The notes under the pieces were generated by a model. It saw only the letters and a program-made list of their open reading frames with translations, was not told where the DNA came from and searched no databases. Below, piece after piece: positions 1 to 7,017 of a DNA stretch of 9,854 bases (positions are counted from its first letter, which is position 1; every line of letters starts with the position of its first letter). Both the position numbers and the translations under genes were made by a program. This DNA is from an uncultured Collinsella sp. (GTDB lineage: Bacteria > Actinomycetota > Coriobacteriia > Coriobacteriales > Coriobacteriaceae): contig CABULX010000084.1 in NCBI GenBank assembly GCA_902492545.1, positions 1 to 9,854 on the forward strand, read 5' to 3'.

Positions 1-83
1 TCGTGTACCTGCCGCGCATGGAAGTACTCAAAGAGTCCCTCGAAGACCTCGCCGATTTCTTCGATCACTACCGCCAGGCGTAA
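1..83 (+). CDS. C-terminal end of a probable AlaA-type aminotransferase (partial)
   Basis: An open frame enters from the left edge (first full codon at base 3) and stops with TAA at 81-83, giving 26 residues. They include LPRMEVLKESLEDLADFF and end in HYRQA. From memory this resembles the last helix of fold-type I PLP-dependent alanine/aspartate aminotransferases such as E. coli AlaA, which has a similar LPR...L..FA.FL..Y ending. If so, the enzyme transfers amino groups between alanine or another amino acid and a 2-oxo acid in the cytoplasm. The PLP lysine and all other catalytic residues lie outside the window, so the call rests on a short tail only. A strong terminator follows 21 bases downstream, so this gene closes its own transcription unit. 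Confidence 0.5.
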   Translation, partial: VYLPRMEVLKESLEDLADFFDHYRQA

Positions 84-104
84 CGGCAAAGGTAGACTGT
101 AATG

Positions 105-144
105 AAACGGTCGGCCCGCAACGGATGCGGGCCGACCGTTTTCT
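105..144 (+). terminator. Rho-independent terminator after the aminotransferase-like gene
   Basis: A perfect 16-bp inverted repeat (105-120 with 126-141) flanks the 5-base loop ACGGA. The core is GC-rich (CGGTCGGCCCGC) and the stem ends in a T-run (TTTTCT). The A-rich left flank makes it possibly bidirectional. It separates the upstream gene from the next cluster. Confidence 0.92.
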
Positions 145-211
145 GTCTAAGTCTGTGCTGTTAGCGCTTGTCTCGTTGAGCGGGCGAGGTTCGCATGTGA
201 GCGGTAAGTTC

Positions 212-228
212 TATTCCAAAATGGAATA
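212..228. promoter_or_regulatory. Palindromic operator of LysR type (T-N11-A)
   Basis: TATTCCAAAATGGAATA is a perfect inverted repeat with 7-bp arms around AAA. It contains the T-N11-A spacing typical of LysR-type operators. Its centre (base 220) lies about 64 bp before the start point predicted from the promoter at 248-277, which is where LysR-type recognition sites usually sit. A second half site, TGGAAT at 243-248, repeats the right arm (222-227) exactly 21 bp downstream, about two helical turns, and touches the -35 element, as an activation site would. A candidate binder is the LysR protein at 5514-6437, but nothing in the sequence proves that pairing. Confidence 0.65.
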
Positions 229-247
229 CAGTGGGCTTAAGCTGGAA

Positions 248-277
248 TTGATGTCCGGGTACCTGCTTTTCTAGAAT
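248..277 (+). promoter_or_regulatory. Predicted sigma-70-type promoter of the hydrolase/PTS cluster
   Basis: TTGATG (248-253) and TAGAAT (272-277) match the -35 and -10 consensus at 4/6 and 5/6 positions with an 18-bp spacer. Transcription would start near 284, giving a leader of about 26 bases with AAAGGCGG as a moderate ribosome binding site before the ATG at 310. The imperfect -35 and the overlapping TGGAAT half site fit an activator-dependent promoter. Confidence 0.6.
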
Positions 278-309
278 GTTTTCAACAAGATGAAAGGCGG
301 TTCCAACCA

Positions 310-1344
310 ATGATTATCGATGCAAATTCCTACTGGTTCGACGAGCACATCTTTCATGACGAGACGCTCTGCGAACAGTTTTTGGCCGAGGTGCCCCGCG
401 CCTATGACACCGAAGGCTATCTGACCATGAATTCCGCCGGCAAACGACAGATCGTGATCGAGATGCCCGCCGGTTCTCCGGGTCTTAACTACATTGAGGG
501 CGACTACACCCTCGAGAAGCGCTTGGCCGATATGGATGAGGCGGGGGTCGACAAGGCGATCCTCAAGCTCCCCGGTTGTCACGAGTGGATGTCGCTCGAG
601 ATGTGCCGGCGTTTCAACGACGGTATGGCTGCTGACGCGAAGGCGTCAAGTGGCCGTCTGATTCCGCTTGTCGCTGTGCCGCCCTTTGGCACCAAAGCGA
701 ATTTGGAGGAGCTCGATCGCAGGCTCGACGATGGTTTTGCGGGTGTGCAGCTCTGCGCTCACTACGGCAAGCGCTATCTCGACGACCAGGTCTTCTCGAG
801 CTTTTTCGAGCACCTGAACGAACGCCATGTCACCGTTTACGTGCACCATGTTCCCGTGCCGGTCGAGAACGAATCGCTTCTCGCGTACGACAACCTTCGC
901 CGCTCTTATGGCCGCTGCGTCGACCAAACTACGGCGATCGGCCGAGAGATCTTTGGCGATTTCTTTGAGCGCTACCCCAATATCAAGATGGTCCACTCCA
1001 TGCTCGGCGGCGCATACTTTGCGTTCAAGGAGATGCTGCTGCCTCATGGTCCCAAGCGCCCTGATGCTTCTGGCCGTTTTCAGGTCGATACCGAGACCGT
1101 TTCCAGGCGCCTCGAGAACAACATCTATTTCGACATGTCCCATGCTCAGCCCTGGGGCGAAACGCTTCTTGCCTGTGCGGTTGAAGTCCTTGGTGCAGAC
1201 CATATTGTCTTTGGTACGAGTTATCCCGTTAAACGCGAGTGGCTAACAGAGGGTGTCGCCTGCGTCCGCGCCACAGATTTAAGTGATACGGACAAGGACC
1301 TTATGCTTGGCGGCACGGCACAGCGCTTGTACGGCATCGAGTGA
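310..1344 (+). CDS. Amidohydrolase-2 family (ACMSD/COG2159-like) protein with altered metal ligands
   Basis: The 344-residue protein has the shape of the amidohydrolase-2 (PF04909) TIM-barrel family, which holds metal-dependent decarboxylases and hydrolases. Landmarks are the N-terminal MIID strand, VYVHH (177-180), a VHSMLGG segment (228-234) where the family has HxGG, GTSYP (302-306) where it has GSDYP, and a C-terminal LGGTAQRLYGI resembling the usual GGNAARLFGL. Key departures: the N-terminal HxH is N6-S-Y8 and the C-terminal metal Asp is S304, while H179 and H229 remain. It may therefore bind metal differently, use another chemistry or be a non-catalytic homologue. There is no signal peptide, so it is cytoplasmic. 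It is the first gene of the cluster, 26 bp before the next. The family assignment is fairly firm; the reaction is unknown. Confidence 0.8.
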   Translation: MIIDANSYWFDEHIFHDETLCEQFLAEVPRAYDTEGYLTMNSAGKRQIVIEMPAGSPGLNYIEGDYTLEKRLADMDEAGVDKAILKLPGCHEWMSLEMCRRFNDGMAADAKASSGRLIPLVAVPPFGTKANLEELDRRLDDGFAGVQLCAHYGKRYLDDQVFSSFFEHLNERHVTVYVHHVPVPVENESLLAYDNLRRSYGRCVDQTTAIGREIFGDFFERYPNIKMVHSMLGGAYFAFKEMLLPHGPKRPDASGRFQVDTETVSRRLENNIYFDMSHAQPWGETLLACAVEVLGADHIVFGTSYPVKREWLTEGVACVRATDLSDTDKDLMLGGTAQRLYGIE

Positions 1345-1370
1345 GCGACAGATAAAGGAGGGCGTTCGCC

Positions 1371-2618
1371 ATGGATAAGGGAGAGATGAAGGCCGGAGCC
1401 GCCCGGGTGGCCATTAACTTAGAGGACGTATTGCCGTTCGACGGTTTCGACGCACTCCGTCATGAAATCTTTGCCCGTGCCTTCGTGGTCGAAGGGATGG
1501 GGCGGCGCGCTTGCATCCTTTCACTTGAGGTTACCTCGATCGCTCCGGCCCTACTCGTCGATCTGCGTGAGGTTGTCAAGGATGTCTCCAATTGCGACGG
1601 CGCCTTTTCTTGGGTGGTCCCGACCCACACGTTTTCTGCGCCTCACGTGCGCACCCCTGGGCATCTGGCCGACACCGATGCCCGCGATCGAAATGAGCGC
1701 TATCGTGCCGCGCTCATCGCCGCGACACGCGCGGCCGTTGGGCAGGCGGTTGCGGGCATTCGCTCTGTCACGCTCGCCTCGGCGGAGGGCTACTGTCCTG
1801 TGAACGTTAACCGCGACATTGAGACACCGGCCGGCTGGTGGCTGGGAGTAGACCCCAAGGGGTTTGCCGACCACGCGATGCCCGTACTTGTCGCGAGGGA
1901 TGCCGAGGGCGGGCTCGTTGCCATGCTTGCGACGGCTGATGTCCAGTCTTCCGTGCTCGACGGATCGCACGATTCTCAGGGGAAGCGCTTGGTGAGCGGG
2001 GACCTCTTTGGCTTTGCCGCCATGGCTCTCGAGCGCGAATTGGGCGGAGTCGTGTTGCTGCTACCCGGTGCCGCGGGGGATCAGAGTCCGGCGGAGCGCG
2101 CCGTAACCGTTGCGTTCGGTTCGACCGGGGCGAAGCAAACGTTAGATGCTCACGAGAGTGGATATCGCATGCTGCATCGACAGGGTCGCGCTATGAGCGA
2201 TGCGTTGATTGAGGCCGTCCGTGCGGCGCGTGAGGACGATGCCATCGGCGTCGATGCTCGCACGGTCGACGTCCTTTTGCCCGCCCAGACGCGCGCCGAC
2301 TTCTGCTCATTGGCCCCGCATCGAACTTATGAGTTTCATGCGGCAGGCGAACAGCGTACGAGGGTCTATTTACTTCGGCTGGGAAATGTCGAGTTCGTTG
2401 GTATCCAGCCCGAGGTTTCGAGCTCGTTTGGCGCCGCCGTGCGCGCCGCCCGATTCTGCCCCGTGCTCTTTGCCACGCTTGTCAACGGAGGGCAAAAGTA
2501 TCTGCCGGCCCCCGATGCGTACGAGAAAATCACCTATGAGGCCATGAACTCCGGCTTCGCCGCCGGTTCCCATGAGCGCCTCCTTCAAACCATCCTTGCC
2601 GCTTTAAACGCGGCATGA
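1371..2618 (+). CDS. Neutral-ceramidase-like protein, paralogue A
   Basis: The 415-residue protein looks like the N-terminal domain of neutral/alkaline non-lysosomal ceramidases (PF04734), a zinc amidase fold. Family landmarks in order are KAGAARVAI (7-15), PTHTFSAPH (84-92) for the usual THTHS, LPGAAGDQSP (231-240) with Ser239 at the expected nucleophile position, GIQPEVSSSFG (344-354) with Glu348, and NGGQKYLP (372-379) with Tyr377. The second His of THTH is Phe88, and the later zinc His aligns with Gln192 by eye, so the metal site is probably changed. There is no signal peptide or membrane segment, so ceramide outside the cell is an unlikely substrate. AAAGGAGG at 1354-1361 supports the ATG at 1371. 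Its stop lies 17 bp before paralogue B, indicating cotranscription. The substrate is unknown. Confidence 0.75.
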   Translation: MDKGEMKAGAARVAINLEDVLPFDGFDALRHEIFARAFVVEGMGRRACILSLEVTSIAPALLVDLREVVKDVSNCDGAFSWVVPTHTFSAPHVRTPGHLADTDARDRNERYRAALIAATRAAVGQAVAGIRSVTLASAEGYCPVNVNRDIETPAGWWLGVDPKGFADHAMPVLVARDAEGGLVAMLATADVQSSVLDGSHDSQGKRLVSGDLFGFAAMALERELGGVVLLLPGAAGDQSPAERAVTVAFGSTGAKQTLDAHESGYRMLHRQGRAMSDALIEAVRAAREDDAIGVDARTVDVLLPAQTRADFCSLAPHRTYEFHAAGEQRTRVYLLRLGNVEFVGIQPEVSSSFGAAVRAARFCPVLFATLVNGGQKYLPAPDAYEKITYEAMNSGFAAGSHERLLQTILAALNAA

Positions 2619-2621
2619 CAA

Positions 2622-2628
2622 AAAGGAG
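2622..2628 (+). promoter_or_regulatory. Ribosome binding site that sets the start of paralogue B
   Basis: AAAGGAG lies 7 bases before the ATG at 2636. An earlier in-frame ATG at 2615 overlaps the upstream stop codon and has no such site, so 2636 is preferred. Confidence 0.85.
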
Positions 2629-2635
2629 AACTTGC

Positions 2636-3754
2636 ATGAATATCGGACATGCACGCCGCAAGATTACCCCGCAAGGCGACATCTATCTAATCGGATATCG
2701 TAACCTCTCCAACCGTCTGGAGCCTGCGACAGGCGTCCATGACGACGTCTTCGCCAACGCGATTCTTTTCCAACAGGACGACCGCGAAGTTTTTCTCTTC
2801 AACGCCGATGTTCTCGAGTTTGAGGAGGGCATGGCCGAGGAGGTTAAGACGATGCTCGCCGAGCGCTACGGAATCGACCGTGACTGCGTTCTGCTCTCCG
2901 CGACGCACGACCATACTTCAATCGTCGCTTACCACCGCAGCTGGTGGACGGGAAAATTCGACGAGAACTACTACCGCTGGTTCCTCGATACCATTTGCCA
3001 ATGCTTTGAGGAGTGCCGCGCCAACGCACAGCCCGCGATTTGTCGCTTGGGCAAGCAGGTCATCACCGGTTTCTACGACAACCGCATCATCCCAGGTGAA
3101 CTCGCCGACAATGAGGTCATTGTCGTATCGTTCTTCGATACCGAAGGCAAGCCATTTGCGGGCTTTGTGAACTGGGCGGTGCATTCCGCTTGCGTCGGAC
3201 CCGACTGCACGGAGCTCACGAGCGAACTCGCCGGTCTTACCGGCAAAAAGCTCGCTCAGAGTCTTGGTTACTATCCGGCCATGGTCGTCGGTGCTGCTGG
3301 CGACTGTAGCGACAGCAATTTTCGCCAGGGACGCGGCATTCCCGAGGTCGAGCGCGTTTCGACCGGTCTTGCCGAGGCGATTTCCCAGATCAAGCTCGAT
3401 CGCGAGGTCGTTCTCGACCGCATCGAGCCTCAGACGTTCTATCACACCGTTGCCCATGACGACTTTTCGCTCACGCTTAAGTGTGTCGTCATCAGTTTGG
3501 GCGGCCTGCATCTCTTTGTGTTCCCGAGTGAGCTCGGCAGCGACTTGGGTATTCGCATGAAGCGCGAATGCCCGGTCGAGGGAATAGTTTGCGGTTACAC
3601 CAACGGCTATTTCGAGTATTTCCTTCCGGCACGCGAGTACGGCCTCTCCTTTGAGACCGAGCGTACTCAGATTCCCCAGGGCGAACCGGAACGTCTGTGT
3701 GACAAGTTCTGCCAGACGACGAGACTTCTCGGCGCAGCAGATTCGCGTCTGTAG
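2636..3754 (+). CDS. Neutral-ceramidase-like protein, paralogue B (ligands retained)
   Basis: The 372-residue protein is a second member of the neutral/alkaline ceramidase-like fold, clearly diverged from its upstream neighbour. It begins MNIGHARRKITP, close to the family opening (G.A...ITP). ATHDHTS (89-95) carries both histidines of the THTHS motif. NWAVHSACVG (179-188) has H183 where the family's other zinc His lies. GAAGDCSDSN (219-228) places Ser225 at the nucleophile position. FPSELG (296-301) gives Glu299, and NGYFEYFLP (323-331) gives Tyr328. The expected zinc and catalytic set is therefore complete by motif comparison. Amide hydrolysis is the family chemistry, but without a signal peptide the likely substrate is an imported cytoplasmic compound. 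A 193-bp gap with no clear terminator separates it from the PTS gene. Confidence 0.78.
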   Translation: MNIGHARRKITPQGDIYLIGYRNLSNRLEPATGVHDDVFANAILFQQDDREVFLFNADVLEFEEGMAEEVKTMLAERYGIDRDCVLLSATHDHTSIVAYHRSWWTGKFDENYYRWFLDTICQCFEECRANAQPAICRLGKQVITGFYDNRIIPGELADNEVIVVSFFDTEGKPFAGFVNWAVHSACVGPDCTELTSELAGLTGKKLAQSLGYYPAMVVGAAGDCSDSNFRQGRGIPEVERVSTGLAEAISQIKLDREVVLDRIEPQTFYHTVAHDDFSLTLKCVVISLGGLHLFVFPSELGSDLGIRMKRECPVEGIVCGYTNGYFEYFLPAREYGLSFETERTQIPQGEPERLCDKFCQTTRLLGAADSRL

Positions 3755-3947
3755 ACCTGATTGCGTGACATGGGCCAATGAGGCTCGCTGCCATGTGATC
3801 GGCATCTTCCATCTTCTCTGCCGTTTCCCATCCCGGGCGTACGTGCGTCCGCGGATTTCAAAGGGGGAAGCGGGTTCCTTGCCCTCCCACGTCGACTACG
3901 GAGGCATGAAATCGATGCTATACCCCGCTCAGAAAAAGGAGAATTCC
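3755..3947 (+). other. Intergenic leader before the PTS gene
   Basis: This stretch of 193 bases holds no convincing gene or promoter. A modest hairpin is possible: ACATGG (3768-3773) pairs with CCATGT (3791-3796), enclosing GCC/GGC. It has no T-run, so it is not a terminator. It could be an mRNA processing or stability element that uncouples permease levels from the upstream hydrolases. I saw no sequence resembling a BglG/LicT antiterminator site, though beta-glucoside PTS genes often use one. Confidence 0.35.
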
Positions 3948-5390
3948 ATGAAATACCAGAAGCTTTGCGATGAAATCATCACAAAGGTCGGTGGTCGAGA
4001 CAATGTGTTAGACGTGAGCCACTGCATTACGCGTCTCCGCTTCCACCTCAAGGATGAATCGCTCGCCCAGACCAATGAGCTTAAGGCGACGAAGGGCGTC
4101 GTTGACGTCATCCAGGCCGGCGGACAGTATCAGGTCGTGATTGGTGCCACTGTCGAGGCCGTCTACAACGACCTTGTTCAGATTGGCGGGTTCGACTCCA
4201 AACCCGCACTCGATATCGATGAAGGCGACGACGTCAAAAAGGGCGATCCATTCTCGCGTCTGCTGGCCATCATCTCCGAGATTCTGCAACCGGTTCTTGG
4301 CGTGCTTATGGCCGGTGGCTTTATCAAGTCGATGCTCGCGCTCTGCACGGTTGCCGGTTGGCTTGCCAAGGACAGCAATACGTATGTGACGCTCTCGGCA
4401 ATCGGAGATTCGGTCTTCTATTACTTTCCGCTAATCATTGGCTGGACGTCGGCCAAGAAGTTCGGACTTAAGCCCGTTATGGGAATGGCGCTCGGTGGTA
4501 TCCTTGTCTACCCGACGCTCGTTGCCCTTATGGGCGGAGATCCGCTCTACACGCTCGGCGCCGGCACGGTCTTCGAGTCCAATGTCTACGGTGATATTTT
4601 TGGCATCCCGCTGATCATGCAGAATTACTCATCGACGATTCTGCCTGCGATCTTTATCGTCTGGATTGCCTCCAAGGTGCACAAGGCCCTTTCTAACGCG
4701 CTGCCCGCGCTTGTGAGCTCGTTCTTCTCCAACATCCTGACGCTCCTCATTTGCGGCATCCTTGGCCTGCTTGTGGTCGGTCCGGTCATGACGGTCCTCT
4801 CCAACATCGTTGCCCAGATCATCTTGATGCTCATCAACTTCCAGCCCGCCATCGCCGGCTTTGTCATCGGCACGTTCTGGAGCCTGCTCGTCATGTTCGG
4901 CCTGCACTGGGGTATCATCCCGCTGTGGTTTCTCGATGTCGCAACCTACGGCTATGACCTCATTAACCCGCTCGTGTATGCAGGCGGTTGTGCCATCGCC
5001 GGTGCTGTGCTTGGCATGGTCATCCGAACCAAGGACTCCGAGGAAAATGCTGCCGTCAACATTCCCGCCCTTGTCTCTTCGATTTTCGGTGTCAACGAGC
5101 CTGCGCTTTACGCCATCTTGCTGCCGCGTAAGCGTCTTATGTGGTCAACCTTTATTTCCGCTGGTGTAGGCGGCGCCATTGCCGGCCTCATGGGTGCCAA
5201 ACTCTATGCCTTCGGTGCCTCCGGCCCGCTCGGTTTCCCGAGCTTTATTAACCCTGCCGGCATCGACACGGGCTTTATCGGCCTTGTCATCTCCGGTGTG
5301 GTCGCTTTCGTTTTGGCTCTTGTCGCCGCTATGGCGATCGGTACCAGGAAGGACGAGGGCGGTAAGGCGCTCAACATCTCGGTGGACTAG
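3948..5390 (+). CDS. PTS permease EIIBC, beta-glucoside (Bgl) family
   Basis: The 480-residue protein would import a sugar or glycoside and phosphorylate it at the membrane. Residues 1-80 form the IIB domain: SHCITRLRF (24-32) has the phospho-accepting Cys26, and GGQYQVVIG (58-66) is typical of beta-glucoside IIB. Residues of about 105-465 form the IIC domain, with many hydrophobic helices, FGLHWG (317-322) and the substrate-site motif GVNEP (381-385). No IIA domain follows, so phosphate must come from a IIA protein encoded elsewhere. The start at 3948 is set by the domain opening (MKYQKLCDEI) and by AAAGGAGAA at 3935-3943. An in-frame upstream extension adds only unrelated sequence. The IIC type suggests a beta-glucoside, but the actual substrate cannot be read from the sequence. 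The terminator at 5411 ends the unit. Confidence 0.92.
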   Translation: MKYQKLCDEIITKVGGRDNVLDVSHCITRLRFHLKDESLAQTNELKATKGVVDVIQAGGQYQVVIGATVEAVYNDLVQIGGFDSKPALDIDEGDDVKKGDPFSRLLAIISEILQPVLGVLMAGGFIKSMLALCTVAGWLAKDSNTYVTLSAIGDSVFYYFPLIIGWTSAKKFGLKPVMGMALGGILVYPTLVALMGGDPLYTLGAGTVFESNVYGDIFGIPLIMQNYSSTILPAIFIVWIASKVHKALSNALPALVSSFFSNILTLLICGILGLLVVGPVMTVLSNIVAQIILMLINFQPAIAGFVIGTFWSLLVMFGLHWGIIPLWFLDVATYGYDLINPLVYAGGCAIAGAVLGMVIRTKDSEENAAVNIPALVSSIFGVNEPALYAILLPRKRLMWSTFISAGVGGAIAGLMGAKLYAFGASGPLGFPSFINPAGIDTGFIGLVISGVVAFVLALVAAMAIGTRKDEGGKALNISVD

Positions 5391-5410
5391 TCTGTCTGCG
5401 CACTTTAACC

Positions 5411-5459
5411 AAATATGCCTCGGACGGCGACGTGCCGCCCGAGGCATATTTGTGTTTTG
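5411..5459 (+). terminator. Terminator between the convergent PTS and LysR genes
   Basis: A 13-bp perfect outer stem (AAATATGCCTCGG 5411-5423 with 5439-5451) encloses a second stem, CGGC/GCCG (5425-5428 and 5434-5437). The T-rich TGTGTTTTGT follows. It lies 21 bases after the PTS stop. It may also serve the minus-strand LysR gene, but the T-run in that direction is weak. Confidence 0.85.
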
Positions 5460-5513
5460 TGCCGTTGTCAGCGTGTTTGCGGACACAAGTCTGCGGTTGT
5501 GGAGCAGCGGGGA

Positions 5514-6437
5514 TTATGACGGTCGTGCCGCGGTGGAAGACGCACGGTCGCCCTGCAGGAGCTGACGGTAGGGGAGGAAGCCGATGAACGAGACGACCGC
5601 CTGCGAGTGCGCGGCGTTCCGCTTGAGGTAGAGCCTGACCTCGGAGGTCGTCGCGGGCTCAAGCGGCACCAGGGCTACCTTTCCGCTGGCAAGCGATTCC
5701 GCCGGCTTGCGCATGAGGAATGAGACGCCGGCGCCGCGTGCGACAAGAGAGATGATGTTCTCGGCTCGTTTGCCGGTGAACGTAACGCGTGGGCCAAATC
5801 CAGCTTCGCGACAAAGGGAAAGGACGAGCTCGCTTACGAACGAGCCTTGGGGAAGCATGAGGAAATTCTCGTCGATAAGGTCGTCTATCTCGACGGTGTC
5901 ACGTTCGGCGAGCGGATGGTCGAGCGGAAGGACGGCCACGAGCCGGTCAGTCGTAAAGGGAATCTTTTTGAACTCCGGCTCGATGGCGCCACTGTCACGG
6001 ATGAAGGCCAGGTCAATGTCCTCGTGCAGGAGCATACGCTTGAGTGTGTCGCCCTCGCCCTCGATGAGCTCAACAGAATATGAGGGGTTCGCCTGCTGAA
6101 AATCGATGACGGCGTCCGTGATCCCATAAGGGGCCATAATGGGGATAGAACCTACGGTGAGGTGCTCGAGCGGCTCACCTGCGCCTATTTGAATGGCGGC
6201 AAGATAGCGGTGCTGAAGCGTCGCAATTTTTTGCGCATAGGGGAGGAGCGCTTCACCTTGCGCGGTGAGTGTTACGTGGCGCTGGCTTCGATCGATGAGC
6301 TTGCAGCCGAGTTCGTGCTCCATTGCCATGATGTGCTTGGAGAGGGTTGATTGCGACATGAAAAGCAGTTCCGCCGCATCAAGAAACGTGCGTGACTGCG
6401 CTAAGATGGCGAATTCGCCAAAGCGGCTGATATCCAT
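5514..6437 (-). CDS. LysR family transcriptional regulator
   Basis: The 307-residue protein has standard LysR architecture. Its N-terminal winged helix-turn-helix (about residues 5-62) includes FLDAAELLFMSQSTLSKHI and LGCKLIDRSQRHVTLTAQGE. A linker helix and a periplasmic-binding-like effector domain (about 90-295) follow. Such proteins bind T-N11-A operators as tetramers and usually activate transcription when a small ligand binds. The start is supported by GGAGG shortly upstream (CCGGAGGCCTCCCT before the ATG). It lies 36 bp downstream of the deformylase gene on the same strand, so the two are probably cotranscribed. Neither neighbour fixes its target. The nearby LysR-like operator at 212-228 makes control of the hydrolase/PTS cluster a reasonable guess. 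The last dozen residues are low-complexity and probably not functional. Confidence 0.93.
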   Translation of the reverse strand: MDISRFGEFAILAQSRTFLDAAELLFMSQSTLSKHIMAMEHELGCKLIDRSQRHVTLTAQGEALLPYAQKIATLQHRYLAAIQIGAGEPLEHLTVGSIPIMAPYGITDAVIDFQQANPSYSVELIEGEGDTLKRMLLHEDIDLAFIRDSGAIEPEFKKIPFTTDRLVAVLPLDHPLAERDTVEIDDLIDENFLMLPQGSFVSELVLSLCREAGFGPRVTFTGKRAENIISLVARGAGVSFLMRKPAESLASGKVALVPLEPATTSEVRLYLKRNAAHSQAVVSFIGFLPYRQLLQGDRASSTAARPS

Positions 6438-6473
6438 AGGGAGGCCTCCGGTACCCTCATTTTGGCAGGTGGC

Positions 6474-6884
6474 CTAAACCACGACGCCATTGCAGTGGTC
6501 GATTTCGTGCTGGATGATCTCGGCGGTGTAGCCCGAGAAGTTTTTGATGCGGTGAACGAAGTTCTCGTCCAAATACTCAACCTTAATGCGGCGATAGCGG
6601 GTACAGGGACGCTCGCCGGTCAGCGAGAGGCATCCTTCGCTCGTCTGATAGGCATTGACCTGCTCAAGAATTTGAGGGTTGTACATCAGGAGTGTCCTGT
6701 TGCCGTCCTTTACGCAGATGATGCGTTTGCGCACGCCGATCATGTTGGCGGCGAGGCCCACGCACTCGCGCTCATGCTCGTGGAGTGTATCCAGGAGATC
6801 CTGCCCGGTTGCGGCATCGTCGGGTCCCGCGTCTTCGGAAGGCAGACGCAAAAAGAACTCGGATTTCATGATGGGCTTAATCAT
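6474..6884 (-). CDS. Short divergent peptide deformylase (PDF-like)
   Basis: The 136-residue protein carries two of the three peptide deformylase motifs intact: EGCLS (83-87) with the metal ligand Cys85, and HEIDH (126-130) with both ligand histidines and the catalytic Glu127. Motif 1, usually GxGLAAxQ, reads CVGLAANM (41-48), so its first Gly and the Gln that helps catalysis are replaced. Peptide deformylases remove the formyl group from the N-terminal Met of new proteins. At 136 residues this is shorter than the usual 150-200 and ends soon after motif 3, so it lacks a C-terminal helix. It is probably an accessory paralogue, with the housekeeping copy elsewhere. The start at 6884 is chosen because GAGGAG lies 6 bases upstream; a longer frame to 7100 adds only unrelated sequence. 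It is probably cotranscribed with the LysR gene. Confidence 0.82.
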   Translation of the reverse strand: MIKPIMKSEFFLRLPSEDAGPDDAATGQDLLDTLHEHERECVGLAANMIGVRKRIICVKDGNRTLLMYNPQILEQVNAYQTSEGCLSLTGERPCTRYRRIKVEYLDENFVHRIKNFSGYTAEIIQHEIDHCNGVVV

Positions 6885-7017
6885 GGCGGGCTCCTCATGT
6901 CTTATGCTTTCGTGGACTTTTAATAATAGCGCGGAAGGAAAGCTGTGCGTCCGCGTTACAATCTTTCGATGTTGGACCATGTTGCCAGATTCGTCGTGTA
7001 CGGCGTCTGGCGTAAGT

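Noticed and set aside
2918..3805. Open frame of 295 codons on the minus strand opposite ceramidase-like paralogue B
   Set aside because: No family motifs were seen, while the plus strand carries several conserved motifs and a good ribosome binding site.
3651..3947. N-terminal extension of the PTS permease in the same frame
   Set aside because: It overlaps the end of paralogue B in another frame, shows no domain character, and the IIB domain starts normally at 3948 behind AAAGGAGAA. An in-frame ATG at 3906 has GGAGG too close to work well.
3943..3948. ATTCCA half site near the PTS start, similar to the operator arm at 212-228
   Set aside because: It is a single half without a partner and coincides with the ribosome binding site and start codon, so it is probably chance.
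6923..6928. Minus-strand -10 element TATTAT for the deformylase/LysR unit
   Set aside because: No acceptable -35 hexamer occurs 16-18 bp upstream, so I cannot support a promoter, although the position is plausible.
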